DNA of 9,508 nt from an uncultured bacterium (GCA_947086625.1 CAMTZV010000020.1:1-9508); one strand, 5' to 3'; shown: positions 1 through 5,470, counted from the stretch's first letter. A program made the numbers and translations. Notes: generated by a model from the letters alone, not told the origin.

Positions 1-140
1 AGCTTCTTTTTTCCCCTGCTGCTCTCCTTTTCCTTCGCCGCTTCCTTCACATACTCCAGCAAAGCGACATAAATCTCCTCGTTCGTGCACTGGTCCATAA
101 AGCGTCCGAACCTCTTTTTTACGTACTCGTTTACCTTCAT
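1..140 (-). CDS. glgP: Probable glycogen/alpha-glucan phosphorylase, N-terminal fragment (runs off the left edge)
   Basis: Only the first 46 codons are in the window. The gene reads leftwards from an ATG at 140, with a good ribosome binding site (AAAGGAGA, 5 bases before the ATG). The peptide starts MKVNEYVKKRFGRF and continues with NEEIYVALLEYVKE and a Lys-rich GKKKL. I recognise this as the N-terminus that precedes the YYISAEFLIGK block of GT35 glycogen/maltodextrin phosphorylases in Lachnospiraceae, but that block and the pyridoxal-phosphate lysine lie outside the window. The family releases glucose-1-phosphate from alpha-1,4-glucans in the cytoplasm. The gene diverges from an AraC-family regulator, a common arrangement for carbohydrate genes. 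The assignment rests on remembered family resemblance over a short stretch, so it is probable rather than certain. Confidence 0.65.
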   Translation of the reverse strand, partial: MKVNEYVKKRFGRFMDQCTNEEIYVALLEYVKEAAKEKESSRGKKK

Positions 141-239
141 TGCGTTCTCCTTTTATGATTGCTTTTTGTGTTGATCCCGTTTTTTGCGTGTGCCCGGACG
201 CCGCATGCCTTCGCGCGCCGGTGCTTTTTTGATAAAACT

Positions 240-245
240 ATTATA
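240..245 (-). promoter_or_regulatory. -10 box for the leftward phosphorylase gene
   Basis: On the minus strand there is a perfect TATAAT in an AT-rich run, placing transcription start near 233 and giving a leader of about 93 bases. At 16-18 bases upstream no hexamer resembles TTGACA, so the promoter may need an activator. That last point is inference. Confidence 0.5.
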
Positions 246-252
246 TATATTG

Positions 253-264
253 TTTTCCGGAAAA
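253..264. promoter_or_regulatory. Perfect 12-bp palindrome between divergent promoters (candidate operator)
   Basis: TTTTCCGGAAAA is a perfect inverted repeat. It lies just upstream of the -35 box of the AraC-family gene (about -40 to -51 from its predicted start). It also falls inside the -10/-35 spacer of the phosphorylase promoter. One bound protein could therefore affect both genes. AraC-type proteins often bind direct repeats, so the binder could be a different regulator. Confidence 0.4.
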
Positions 265-267
265 TGC

Positions 268-297
268 TTGCAGTATCCTAGCGAAATATAGTACAAT
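268..297 (+). promoter_or_regulatory. Promoter of the AraC-family gene
   Basis: TTGCAG (268-273) and TACAAT (292-297) are separated by 18 bases, close to the sigma-A consensus. Start of transcription would be near 304, giving a leader of about 25 bases before the ATG at 330. Confidence 0.6.
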
Positions 298-329
298 CCT
301 ATCATTATCAGAGAAAGGCGAACGAAAAC

Positions 330-1289
330 ATGCATATTCCCGAGTACGAATCCTATCATGAGAGCAAAAACCACTTTGACGCCGCCTTCCCATATAACAC
401 CTATTTATGTTCCATTCCGCTTGATTTTATGCAGGTGCCTCTGCACTGGCACGACGAGATTGAATTTATTTACATTAAAAAAGGCCGCGGCGTCATATCC
501 GTCGATTTCACCGCCTACGAGGTCGGGGCGGCGGACATCGTGCTCATCCTGCCGGGGCAGCTCCACGCGATCAGCAGCGCAGACGGCGCCGCTATGGAGT
601 ACGAAAATATTATTTTTCATCCGAATCTGCTGGAGAGTGCCGGTGCGGACGAGTGCTTCCGCCGCTTTTTGCAGCCGATCTTCTCGATGCAGCTCGCGTG
701 TCCTGCGATCCTTCGGGCGGACGATGCACCGCCATGCCCCGGAGCGCCCACGGGCATGAAAAATGATCCCCGCGGTCAGTTGGCAAAGGCGGGCCGGGAG
801 GCGGACGGGCTCTATGCCGCCGTGCGCGCCTGCCTCGACGAAAACGACCGGATCTGTATGCACTTCCCTCCGGGCTATCCGCTGGCCATTAAGAGCAACC
901 TTTTCTCGCTCTTTTTTGCAGTCTATGCCGCGGGCGACGGTAAAATACGCGCCGTCCCCGCCGGAAAAAATATAGAAAAGCTCAAATCCGTCATTAAATA
1001 TGTGGAATTAAACTACGCCTCCCCCATATCCGTGGAGCAGGCGGCAGGCCTCGTGGGCTTTTCCAAATCCCACTTCATGAAATATTTCAAGCAGACGATG
1101 GGCGTGCCCTTCACCGCCTATCTCAACGACTACCGGCTCACGATGGCGGCGCGCCTGCTCTTACAGTCCGACGATACCGTGCTCTCCGTCGCCTCCGAAG
1201 TCGGCTTCGACAACCTCTCCTACTTTAACCGCGCATTCAAAAGGATGTTCGGCATGACGCCGACCCAGTATCGGGCGAGAGGACGATGA
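330..1289 (+). CDS. AraC-family transcriptional regulator with N-terminal cupin sensor domain
   Basis: This 319-residue protein has the usual length and two-domain plan of AraC/XylS regulators. Residues about 25-100 form the cupin-like sensor: VPLHWHDEIEFIYI, then GRGVISVDF and VLILPGQLHAI, typical of the AraC_binding fold that senses small molecules, often sugars. Residues about 217-317 carry the DNA-binding domain with two helix-turn-helix units: ISVEQAAGLVGFSKSHFMKY (233-252) and VLSVASEVGFDNLSYFNRAF (284-303). It ends with the family signature FGMTPTQYR. The ATG follows GAGAAAGGCG at a plausible distance, and a sigma-A promoter lies just upstream. It is transcribed away from the probable phosphorylase gene, so it may control alpha-glucan use; that is inferred from position. 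The middle segment (about 130-160, rich in Pro, Gly and Ala) looks like a linker. The ligand is unknown. Confidence 0.93.
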   Translation: MHIPEYESYHESKNHFDAAFPYNTYLCSIPLDFMQVPLHWHDEIEFIYIKKGRGVISVDFTAYEVGAADIVLILPGQLHAISSADGAAMEYENIIFHPNLLESAGADECFRRFLQPIFSMQLACPAILRADDAPPCPGAPTGMKNDPRGQLAKAGREADGLYAAVRACLDENDRICMHFPPGYPLAIKSNLFSLFFAVYAAGDGKIRAVPAGKNIEKLKSVIKYVELNYASPISVEQAAGLVGFSKSHFMKYFKQTMGVPFTAYLNDYRLTMAARLLLQSDDTVLSVASEVGFDNLSYFNRAFKRMFGMTPTQYRARGR

Positions 1290-1366
1290 AGGAAATCTGG
1301 CAATCAATACAACAACGCATGCATTGTAAGAAAACAAGCCGGAGCTCAACTCATTGCTGCCAAAAT

Positions 1367-1394
1367 TTGCATCGATTTATTTTTGGGATAAAAT
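1367..1394 (+). promoter_or_regulatory. Promoter of the small hydrophobic peptide (type I toxin-like) gene
   Basis: TTGCAT (1367-1372) and TAAAAT (1389-1394) are 16 bases apart. Transcription would start near 1401, leaving a leader of about 39 bases before the TTG at 1440. No terminator for the upstream AraC-family gene was seen, so some read-through is possible. Confidence 0.5.
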
Positions 1395-1409
1395 TAATTA
1401 TAGAAGCAT

Positions 1410-1435
1410 GATACCCGCAACAGGGAGGAGGTGTC
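1410..1435 (+). promoter_or_regulatory. Leader hairpin partly covering the Shine-Dalgarno site of the peptide gene
   Basis: GATACC (1410-1415) can pair with GGTGTC (1430-1435), six pairs with one G-U. This ties up the last bases of the strong AGGAGG at 1426-1431. Fst-type toxin mRNAs are known to limit translation with a helix around the ribosome binding site; the same role here is inference from this fold alone. Confidence 0.35.
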
Positions 1436-1439
1436 AGCG

Positions 1440-1538
1440 TTGGAGTTTCTTACATCTTTTTTAGTTGCCGTTCTGGGCGGTGTAGCTTGCCACTACATCA
1501 TCAAATGGTTAGACGGTGACGACAAGAGCAGCAACTAG
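1440..1538 (+). CDS. 32-residue membrane peptide, probable Fst-like type I toxin
   Basis: This short gene starts at TTG (1440), 8 bases after a perfect AGGAGG (1426-1431), and stops at TAG (1536-1538). The peptide begins MEFLTSFLVAVLGGVACHYI and ends IKWLDGDDKSSN. Residues 4-21 form one hydrophobic helix, followed by a charged tail. From memory, Fst of Enterococcus plasmid pAD1 is 33 residues with the same plan and a similar tail (ISRVLDEEDDSRK against IIKWLDGDDKSSN). Fst-type peptides insert in the membrane and are toxic when over-made. The surroundings support this: own promoter, convergent antisense RNA, shared hairpin terminator, and a direct repeat linking the two RNAs. An in-frame GTG at 1431 is an unlikely start because it lies inside the ribosome binding site. 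Toxicity is inferred; a harmless small membrane peptide is the alternative. Confidence 0.72.
   Translation: MEFLTSFLVAVLGGVACHYIIKWLDGDDKSSN
1447..1461 (+). repeat. Direct repeat A of the type I locus (inside the toxin codons)
   Basis: TTCTTACATCTTTTT lies in codons 3-8 of the small peptide gene and matches repeat B (1636-1650) exactly over 15 bases. GTTGG occurs a few bases before both copies and GCC shortly after both. Copy A is in the sense RNA; copy B is read as its complement by the antisense RNA. Confidence 0.8.
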
Positions 1539-1573
1539 CCTAGTGGGTGCTTTGCCACTATAAAAATAAAGAA

Positions 1574-1611
1574 GAATCCCTCGACTGTATTGCAGTACGG
1601 TCGGGGGATTC
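1574..1611. terminator. Two-way intrinsic terminator shared by toxin mRNA and antisense RNA
   Basis: The left arm is 1574-1589, the loop TTGCAG is 1590-1595, and the right arm is 1596-1611. This gives a 16-bp stem with two G-U pairs on the sense strand. Leftwards it is followed by a clear U-rich tract (TTCTTTATTTTTATAG); rightwards by a weaker GTTTCTTCG. It should end the leftward antisense RNA efficiently, and probably the toxin mRNA too. Confidence 0.8.
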
Positions 1612-1635
1612 GTTTCTTCGTCAATGTTGGTTGAC

Positions 1636-1650
1636 TTCTTACATCTTTTT
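1636..1650 (+). repeat. Direct repeat B of the type I locus
   Basis: Second exact copy of TTCTTACATCTTTTT, placed beyond the terminator and transcribed only as its complement, at the 5' end of the predicted antisense RNA. This allows pairing in trans with copy A at the toxin start. Confidence 0.8.
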
Positions 1651-1660
1651 GCCTATCGGC

Positions 1661-1689
1661 ATTATAGCATATGCATATTATAATTTCAA
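1661..1689 (-). promoter_or_regulatory. Strong promoter of the antisense RNA
   Basis: On the minus strand TTGAAA (1689-1684) and TATAAT (1666-1661) are separated by exactly 17 bases. This is the best sigma-A match in the window. It points away from the membrane protein gene and has no downstream ORF, so its product is expected to be a small RNA. Promoter strength exceeding that of the toxin promoter fits an unstable antisense antitoxin. Confidence 0.75.
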
Positions 1690-1746
1690 GATACATTTCT
1701 TTTTCGCAAAATAAAAATTTTATCCTTTTCCGGTATCGGTCAATAA

Positions 1747-2403
1747 CTATTTCACAAACAAAAAGATCGCCCCGGACATCATGATAACGCCCATCACGCA
1801 AATCACAGCGCCGCCGATGCGCTCCACCAAAATCCCGTCATAGGACAACTCAGGATTTTGGTATTGCCAGCGCTTGAAAAGAAAGTGCATTTCCTCCGGA
1901 TACAGTATATTCACAATCCCAAGTATGTAGATCAAAACGCCTGCGACCGGGACAAACCAGTGCGATATCTGTGCTTCCTGCCCGGAATAAATGCGATGCA
2001 ACGCATCTGTAAAAGCCCGGCCGGTCGGTTTAGCCGGACCGTTATCTGTCTGCCCAACCTCTATCCGAATGAAATCCGATACGCTCCCGCTGTCAAAAAA
2101 CATGCCGTTCCATTGTCCCGACACATGCGTCCCATCCGAAAAAGAAAACTCCACCTCATCCTGATCTGTCTGCATCTCACCGGTCAGCTCGCCGCCATCT
2201 GTTACAATCCGAAACGCATGATCAGACGTAAACGTTATGTAATTGAAAGCATTGTGGCGGTATGTCGCCCCATCGACCTTATAATAAAAATCGTCTCCGG
2301 CGTACACGCCCTTTCGCAGCGTAAAATACCAGCCTGTCAAAAGGGAGAAAAGCGCGACGGCAACCGCCGCCCACAAAAGTATTTTTTTCCTTTTGCTATC
2401 CAT
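1747..2403 (-). CDS. Three-helix membrane protein with DUF6199-like C-terminus
   Basis: This 218-residue protein starts at 2403 (MDSKRKKILLW), with GAGGAA a few bases upstream. It follows the macrodomain gene by 19 bp, so the two are probably co-transcribed. Residues 8-28 form a membrane helix or uncleaved signal anchor. Residues about 30-145 look soluble and beta-rich (GDDFYYKVDGATYRHNAF, VEFSFSDGTHVSGQWNG) and probably sit outside the cell. Two more helices follow: WFVPVAGVLIYILGIVNIL (149-167) and about 192-216. The C-terminal part, with a helix, a W-rich loop (KRWQYQNPELS), ERIGG and a final helix, recalls the small DUF6199 membrane family. That link is from memory and moderate. Function is unknown. 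A longer reading upstream (to 2595) overlaps the macrodomain gene and is rejected. Confidence 0.8.
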   Translation of the reverse strand: MDSKRKKILLWAAVAVALFSLLTGWYFTLRKGVYAGDDFYYKVDGATYRHNAFNYITFTSDHAFRIVTDGGELTGEMQTDQDEVEFSFSDGTHVSGQWNGMFFDSGSVSDFIRIEVGQTDNGPAKPTGRAFTDALHRIYSGQEAQISHWFVPVAGVLIYILGIVNILYPEEMHFLFKRWQYQNPELSYDGILVERIGGAVICVMGVIMMSGAIFLFVK

Positions 2404-2422
2404 ATCTGTTCCTCTTTTTCTG

Positions 2423-2974
2423 TCATTTTTCAGCAGTCCGATCAACAGGCATCGACGCCTGCCCCTCGATCTCGCTTTCATATGCCGCAAATGTCCGGTC
2501 ATCGAACAGCACCCATTCCACCAGATCAAACCTGCCCGGATTTTCGTCCAGAAAGCGTCTGACCGCCCCGACAGCAACCCGCGCCGCCCGATCAACCGGA
2601 TATCCGTAAACGCCTGTCGAGATCGACGGAAACGCGAGCGTCCGGATACTGTTTTCGGCCGCCAGCTTCAGGGCATTCCGATAACAGGACGCAAGCAGCC
2701 CGGGCTCTCCCGCCGTGCCGCCGCGCCAGATCGGGCCCGCCGTATGGATCACATACGCACACAGAAGGTTGTAGCCCTTCGTGAGCTTCGCCTCCCCGGT
2801 GCGGCACCCGTTCAGCGTCCGGCACTCCTCCAAAAGCCCCGGCCCCGCCGCCCGGTGGATTGCCCCGTCAACACCGCCTCCGCCAAGCAGGCTGGTGTTT
2901 GCCGCGTTCACGATCGCCTGCACGTCTGTCATTTTTGTTATATCGCCTTTCACCGCCCGGATCATCATTTCCAT
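2423..2974 (-). CDS. Macrodomain protein, probable O-acetyl-ADP-ribose deacetylase (MacroD/YmdB type)
   Basis: This 183-residue single-domain protein carries all hallmark MacroD motifs: GDIT (10-13), IVNAAN (21-26), [16 protein letters not shown] (29-44), HTAGPIW (77-83) and [12 protein letters not shown] (115-126). N26 and D36 correspond to Asn25 and Asp35 of E. coli YmdB. Such enzymes hydrolyse O-acetyl-ADP-ribose or remove mono-ADP-ribose from proteins in the cytoplasm. The start at 2974 follows AAGGGAG at 7 bases, with a TTGCAA-N16-TATCAT promoter upstream. The C-terminal tail (about 165-183) is a little longer than the core fold needs. It precedes a membrane protein gene by 19 bp. No DarT-like toxin lies nearby, so a DarG antitoxin role is not supported. 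Confidence 0.93.
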   Translation of the reverse strand: MEMMIRAVKGDITKMTDVQAIVNAANTSLLGGGGVDGAIHRAAGPGLLEECRTLNGCRTGEAKLTKGYNLLCAYVIHTAGPIWRGGTAGEPGLLASCYRNALKLAAENSIRTLAFPSISTGVYGYPVDRAARVAVGAVRRFLDENPGRFDLVEWVLFDDRTFAAYESEIEGQASMPVDRTAEK

Positions 2975-3007
2975 GCCGCACTCCCTTCAGGTCTTCTTTT
3001 TGTTCTC

Positions 3008-3035
3008 ATGATAGCACAACCACAATATTTTGCAA
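3008..3035 (-). promoter_or_regulatory. Promoter of the macrodomain operon
   Basis: On the minus strand TTGCAA (3035-3030) and TATCAT (3013-3008) are 16 bases apart, giving a start near 3001 and a leader of about 27 bases. The -35 box is the outermost six bases of the inverted-repeat element at 3030-3347. Confidence 0.55.
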
Positions 3036-3347
3036 GTAACAGTTCCGCCATCGTCCAGGAAATGTGCGAGCCATGCTTGCATGAGTAAGCACATGACACA
3101 GACGATGAGCCAAGCGCCCGATTATGAGCAGCGTTAGCTGCGCAGGCAGCGGGAAAGCGCCGCAGGCGCCTCTGCGAATGGCGCGGGCTGAACTGGTTAC
3201 TGTTCACTCCGTGACCAGTAACTGGCAGTTTGGACATGAAAATTCGCTTCGCGAAGTCCAAACTGCTGTCTGAATCATGTTTTCCCGTAGCCCCGCAGCA
3301 AGTGCGTGGCTCGGGTGTGAGCAGTAACCTGAACTGTTCTTTTGCAA
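3030..3347. repeat. MITE-like non-coding element with nested terminal inverted repeats
   Basis: The ends match in inverted orientation. TTGCAAGTAACAGTTC (3030-3045) faces the complement of 3331-3347 (14 matching bases, one indel). CGAGCCATGCTTGC (3067-3080) faces 3298-3313. ACATGACACAGAC (3091-3103) faces 3268-3280 with two mismatches. Inside are hairpins: GCTGC-GCAG-GCAGC and GCGCC-GCA-GGCGC near 3140-3175; GGTTACTG (3195-3202) with CAGTAAC (3216-3222); and an 11-bp perfect stem at 3225-3235/3256-3266 around TTCGC-TTC-GCGAA. There is no ORF with coding character and no clear target-site duplication. It fills the gap between the macrodomain promoter and the toxin-antitoxin promoter. A structured RNA is an alternative reading. 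Confidence 0.5.
3225..3266. repeat. Strong stem-loop inside the inverted-repeat element
   Basis: GCAGTTTGGAC (3225-3235) pairs perfectly with GTCCAAACTGC (3256-3266), 11 bp. The intervening 20 bases contain a second stem TTCGC/GCGAA, leaving a one-sided bulge. No T-run follows, so it is unlikely to be a simple terminator. Confidence 0.6.
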
Positions 3348-3367
3348 TGAGAAAATCTTCTGTTTCC

Positions 3368-3396
3368 TTGATTTGTGATTTAATATGGGATAAAAT
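3368..3396 (+). promoter_or_regulatory. Promoter of the type II toxin-antitoxin operon
   Basis: TTGATT (3368-3373) and TAAAAT (3391-3396) are separated by 17 bases. Transcription would start near 3403, 21 bases before the antitoxin ATG. Such operons are normally self-repressed by antitoxin at the promoter, but I see no clear operator palindrome here. Confidence 0.6.
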
Positions 3397-3423
3397 ATAG
3401 CCACAGAGAAAGGAGGCGGTTTG

Positions 3424-3681
3424 ATGCAGATCATTCCTATGCGCGATTTAAAAAATACGGTTGAAGTAGAGCGCCGCTGTGCAGAGGAGAACGGGCCGGT
3501 TTATGTGACAAAAAATGGTTACGGCCGTCTGGTTGTCATGGACATTGAATATTATGAGCGCACCATGCAGAAGATGTACGAGGCAAAAACAGTCATGGAA
3601 GGCCTCGTGGATGTAAAAGCCGGTCGGACAGCAGACGGGGAAAAAGCAATCAGCGATATAAGGAGTAAGTATGGAATCTAA
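3424..3681 (+). CDS. Type II antitoxin, Phd/YefM family
   Basis: This 85-residue protein starts at ATG 3424, 7 bases after AGGAGG (3411-3416). A TTG three bases pairs earlier in frame (3421) is too close to the ribosome site. Residues 3-46 (IIPMRDLKNTVEVERRC, then GPVYVTKNGYGRLVVMDIEYYER) are the standard Phd/YefM DNA-binding and dimer fold: the short IIPMRDL strand, a helix, and the V-TKNG-GRLVVM sheet. The C-terminal residues about 47-85 are charged and probably wrap the toxin. The gene overlaps the toxin gene by 11 bases, implying coupled translation. The product should neutralise the toxin and repress the operon, as known for the family. Confidence 0.9.
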   Translation: MQIIPMRDLKNTVEVERRCAEENGPVYVTKNGYGRLVVMDIEYYERTMQKMYEAKTVMEGLVDVKAGRTADGEKAISDIRSKYGI

Positions 3682-4003
3682 ATGGGAATATCAGCTGACG
3701 CAAAAAGCCGCTGACGATTTAGATGGCATTATCAGTTATATCGCTCTGGAACTGTGCAATCCGAAAGCGGCGTCAGATTTCATGGATCAATTACAGGCAG
3801 CGATCGATGAGGCAAGGTCTTTCCCGGAAAGTGGTGCTTCGGTAGTCAATGACTATCTGGCAAATACAAACGTCCGAAAGAAGCCGGTCGGAAATTATAT
3901 TCTGTATTATCTGCCGGACGCCGTGAAACAAATGATTTTTGTTCTTCGGATCGTCTATGGCAGACGGAACATGGATGAAATCCTGCGGAAGCTGGATATC
4001 TAA
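3671..4003 (+). CDS. Type II toxin, RelE/ParE family
   Basis: This 110-residue protein has its own ribosome site (AAGGAG at 3660-3665, 5 bases before the ATG) inside the antitoxin gene. Residues 6-50 give the opening strand and helical hairpin (YQLTQKAADDLDGIISYI, then NPKAASDFMDQLQAAI). Residues 68-100 give the core sheet VRKKPVGNYILYYLPD and IFVLRIVYGRRN, with the conserved R-x-x-Y-G-R-R ending. This is the RelE/ParE fold. RelE members cut mRNA on the ribosome and ParE members poison gyrase; the helical hairpin and the YGRR ending lean toward the ParE branch, but sequence alone does not settle the target. The gene is convergent with the MATE pump gene, 53 bp away. Confidence 0.9.
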   Translation: MESKWEYQLTQKAADDLDGIISYIALELCNPKAASDFMDQLQAAIDEARSFPESGASVVNDYLANTNVRKKPVGNYILYYLPDAVKQMIFVLRIVYGRRNMDEILRKLDI

Positions 4004-4056
4004 GAGAAAACAGGACAAACGCAGATCGTAACCGGCATTTTTGGCGAACGCCCTCT

Positions 4057-5451
4057 TTACAGCCTCCGCATCCACTTCCTCTTTCTGAAAACACCCAAAA
4101 AAAGAATCATGCGCACGCACTCCTCCAAAGACAGCATGAAATAGACCGCCGCAATCGGCAGATGAAAGACGAACGCCGCCAGCATTCCAAGAGGCACGCC
4201 AAAGACCCAGGTGCCGATCAAATCGATCAGCATGACAGGCGTTGTTCGCCCTCCGCTTCTCAAAATTCCACCCAGAATCATGTTCTGCGCCTTCACCGGC
4301 GCCACCAAAGCGTAGACTGTCAGCACATACATGGTCATCTGCCTGACCGCGTCCTCCACCGGAAAGATCAATACATAGAATTTGTGAAATGCGAGCACGG
4401 CCAAAGACAGCACAACGGAACAGACAAACCCGGTAAGCAGCAGCCTTTTCGCGCTGCGGTAAGCATTTCCCTCATCACCTGCGCCAAGCCGCTTTCCGAT
4501 CATCACCCCGGCTGCCTGCGACACGCCGCTCAATGCCCCCATAACCAAAGCCTGCAGCGGATTCGTCAGCGTCATGGCTGCAAGCGCCTTTGTCCCCACA
4601 TGCCCATAGATGGACACATACACGTTTTCTCCAAGGCTCCAGAAAAATTCGCACACGAGCAGCGGCAAAAAGACGGCCATGTACTGCTTCCATTGAGGCC
4701 CGTCCATTTTAAGCGCAAACGGAAGCCTCCACGCATTTTTCCGGCGCAGACGAAAAAAGAAAAAAACCGTAAGTATGCAGCCTAAAAGCTGTGCCGCCAC
4801 GGACGCAATAGCCGCCCCGCGCGCACCCATCGCCGGAAATCCCCCTTTTCCGAAGATCAGTATATAATTTAGAGCAGTATTTGCGATGCCGGCAAAGATA
4901 CCCGCATACAACGGCGCCTTTGCCGCGTCGACGCATCTGAGATATGCCGAAAAAACAGACGTAACCGCCACAGGCAAAAAGCCGAGCGCGTAGATACCAA
5001 GATACCGCGCCCCTTCCCGCACCGCGGCCGCATCGTTCGTGTATAACCCGAGAATCCGGGACGGCATGACGACGCCAAATAACGTAAAAACCGCTGCCAG
5101 CAGAAGGGCCGCCGCCAGATTTGTATAAAAGCTCCTCCCCGCCTGTGCATCGTCCCGCCTGCCAACGTGCTGGGCGATCAGAATGCCCGCCACGGATGCA
5201 ACCGCCGCGATCACGACGGAATAGAGCGACGCAAACTTTCCGCCCAGCCCGATGCCCGCAATGCTCACGCTCCCGAGCTGCCCCGTCATAATCTGATCCG
5301 CCACCGAAAAAGAGGACTGCAGCAGGCATTGCAGGGTAACGGGAACCGCAAGCTGCAACAGCTCCCGTTTAAAGGTCAGTTCCTTCTGCGCGCAGATATC
5401 TCCCCGCGCCGTTTCCCGGTTTTCATGCGCTGCCAACTTTTTATCTTCCAT
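4057..5451 (-). CDS. MATE-family multidrug efflux transporter
   Basis: The product has 464 residues, the usual size for a 12-helix MATE pump. The chosen start (MEDKKLAAHE, 5451) follows GGGAGG at 9 bases; a longer frame to 5538 has no ribosome site and runs through a promoter. After a charged cytoplasmic tail (1-28) come family blocks: LLQLAVPVTLQCLLQSSFSV (31-50), ADQIMTGQLGSVSIAGIGLG (51-70), IAQHVGRRD (92-100) and NTALNYILIFG (191-201). GARGAAIASVAAQ follows at 209-221, and the second half (from about 255) repeats the plan. MATE pumps expel cationic or other organic compounds using Na+ or H+ gradients. A LacI-family gene lies just upstream on the same strand, with a separate promoter between them. 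The substrate is unknown. Confidence 0.93.
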   Translation of the reverse strand: MEDKKLAAHENRETARGDICAQKELTFKRELLQLAVPVTLQCLLQSSFSVADQIMTGQLGSVSIAGIGLGGKFASLYSVVIAAVASVAGILIAQHVGRRDDAQAGRSFYTNLAAALLLAAVFTLFGVVMPSRILGLYTNDAAAVREGARYLGIYALGFLPVAVTSVFSAYLRCVDAAKAPLYAGIFAGIANTALNYILIFGKGGFPAMGARGAAIASVAAQLLGCILTVFFFFRLRRKNAWRLPFALKMDGPQWKQYMAVFLPLLVCEFFWSLGENVYVSIYGHVGTKALAAMTLTNPLQALVMGALSGVSQAAGVMIGKRLGAGDEGNAYRSAKRLLLTGFVCSVVLSLAVLAFHKFYVLIFPVEDAVRQMTMYVLTVYALVAPVKAQNMILGGILRSGGRTTPVMLIDLIGTWVFGVPLGMLAAFVFHLPIAAVYFMLSLEECVRMILFLGVFRKRKWMRRL

Positions 5452-5470
5452 CTTATGAAACCTCCCATCT

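Larger units (their letters stand above)
1561..1654 (-). ncRNA. Predicted antisense RNA antitoxin of the type I locus
   Basis: A near-consensus promoter (1661-1689) drives a leftward RNA of about 94 bases from near 1654 to the U-tract of the shared terminator near 1561. Its 5' part is complementary to repeat B, and so also to repeat A over 15 bases at toxin codons 3-8. It next forms a small hairpin (GTCAA/TTGAC at 1620-1635) whose loop CCAACA is complementary to GTTGG at the toxin start codon. Its 3' half is fully complementary to the toxin mRNA through the shared terminator. This is the layout of RNA II in the pAD1 par locus. The ends are predicted from the promoter and hairpin, not measured. 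Confidence 0.65.

Noticed and set aside
1312..1327. Near-palindrome ACAACGCATGCATTGT after the AraC-family gene
   Set aside because: One mismatched pair, no T-run and no promoter next to it. There is too little to call a terminator or operator.
1535..1801. An 88-codon minus-strand open frame covering the terminator, the antisense promoter and the end of the membrane gene
   Set aside because: It runs through a terminator hairpin and a promoter, has no ribosome binding site and shows no coding character. The small plus-strand peptide and antisense RNA explain the region better.
2404..2595. N-terminal extension of the membrane protein into the macrodomain gene
   Set aside because: The ATG at 2403 has a suitable ribosome site and starts directly before a membrane helix. 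The extension is the macrodomain gene read in another frame.
2423..2974. Macrodomain protein as a DarG-type antitoxin
   Set aside because: The motifs match MacroD/YmdB rather than DarG, and the neighbouring gene is a membrane protein, not a DarT ADP-ribosyltransferase.
4004..4056. Terminator between the convergent RelE/ParE and MATE genes
   Set aside because: GGCGAACGCC at 4043-4052 allows only a 3-bp stem with a 4-base loop. It is too weak to call.
4162..4785. A 207-codon plus-strand open frame opposite the MATE gene
   Set aside because: Composition rich in His, Gln and Arg is typical of the reverse complement of a membrane protein gene. No ribosome site.
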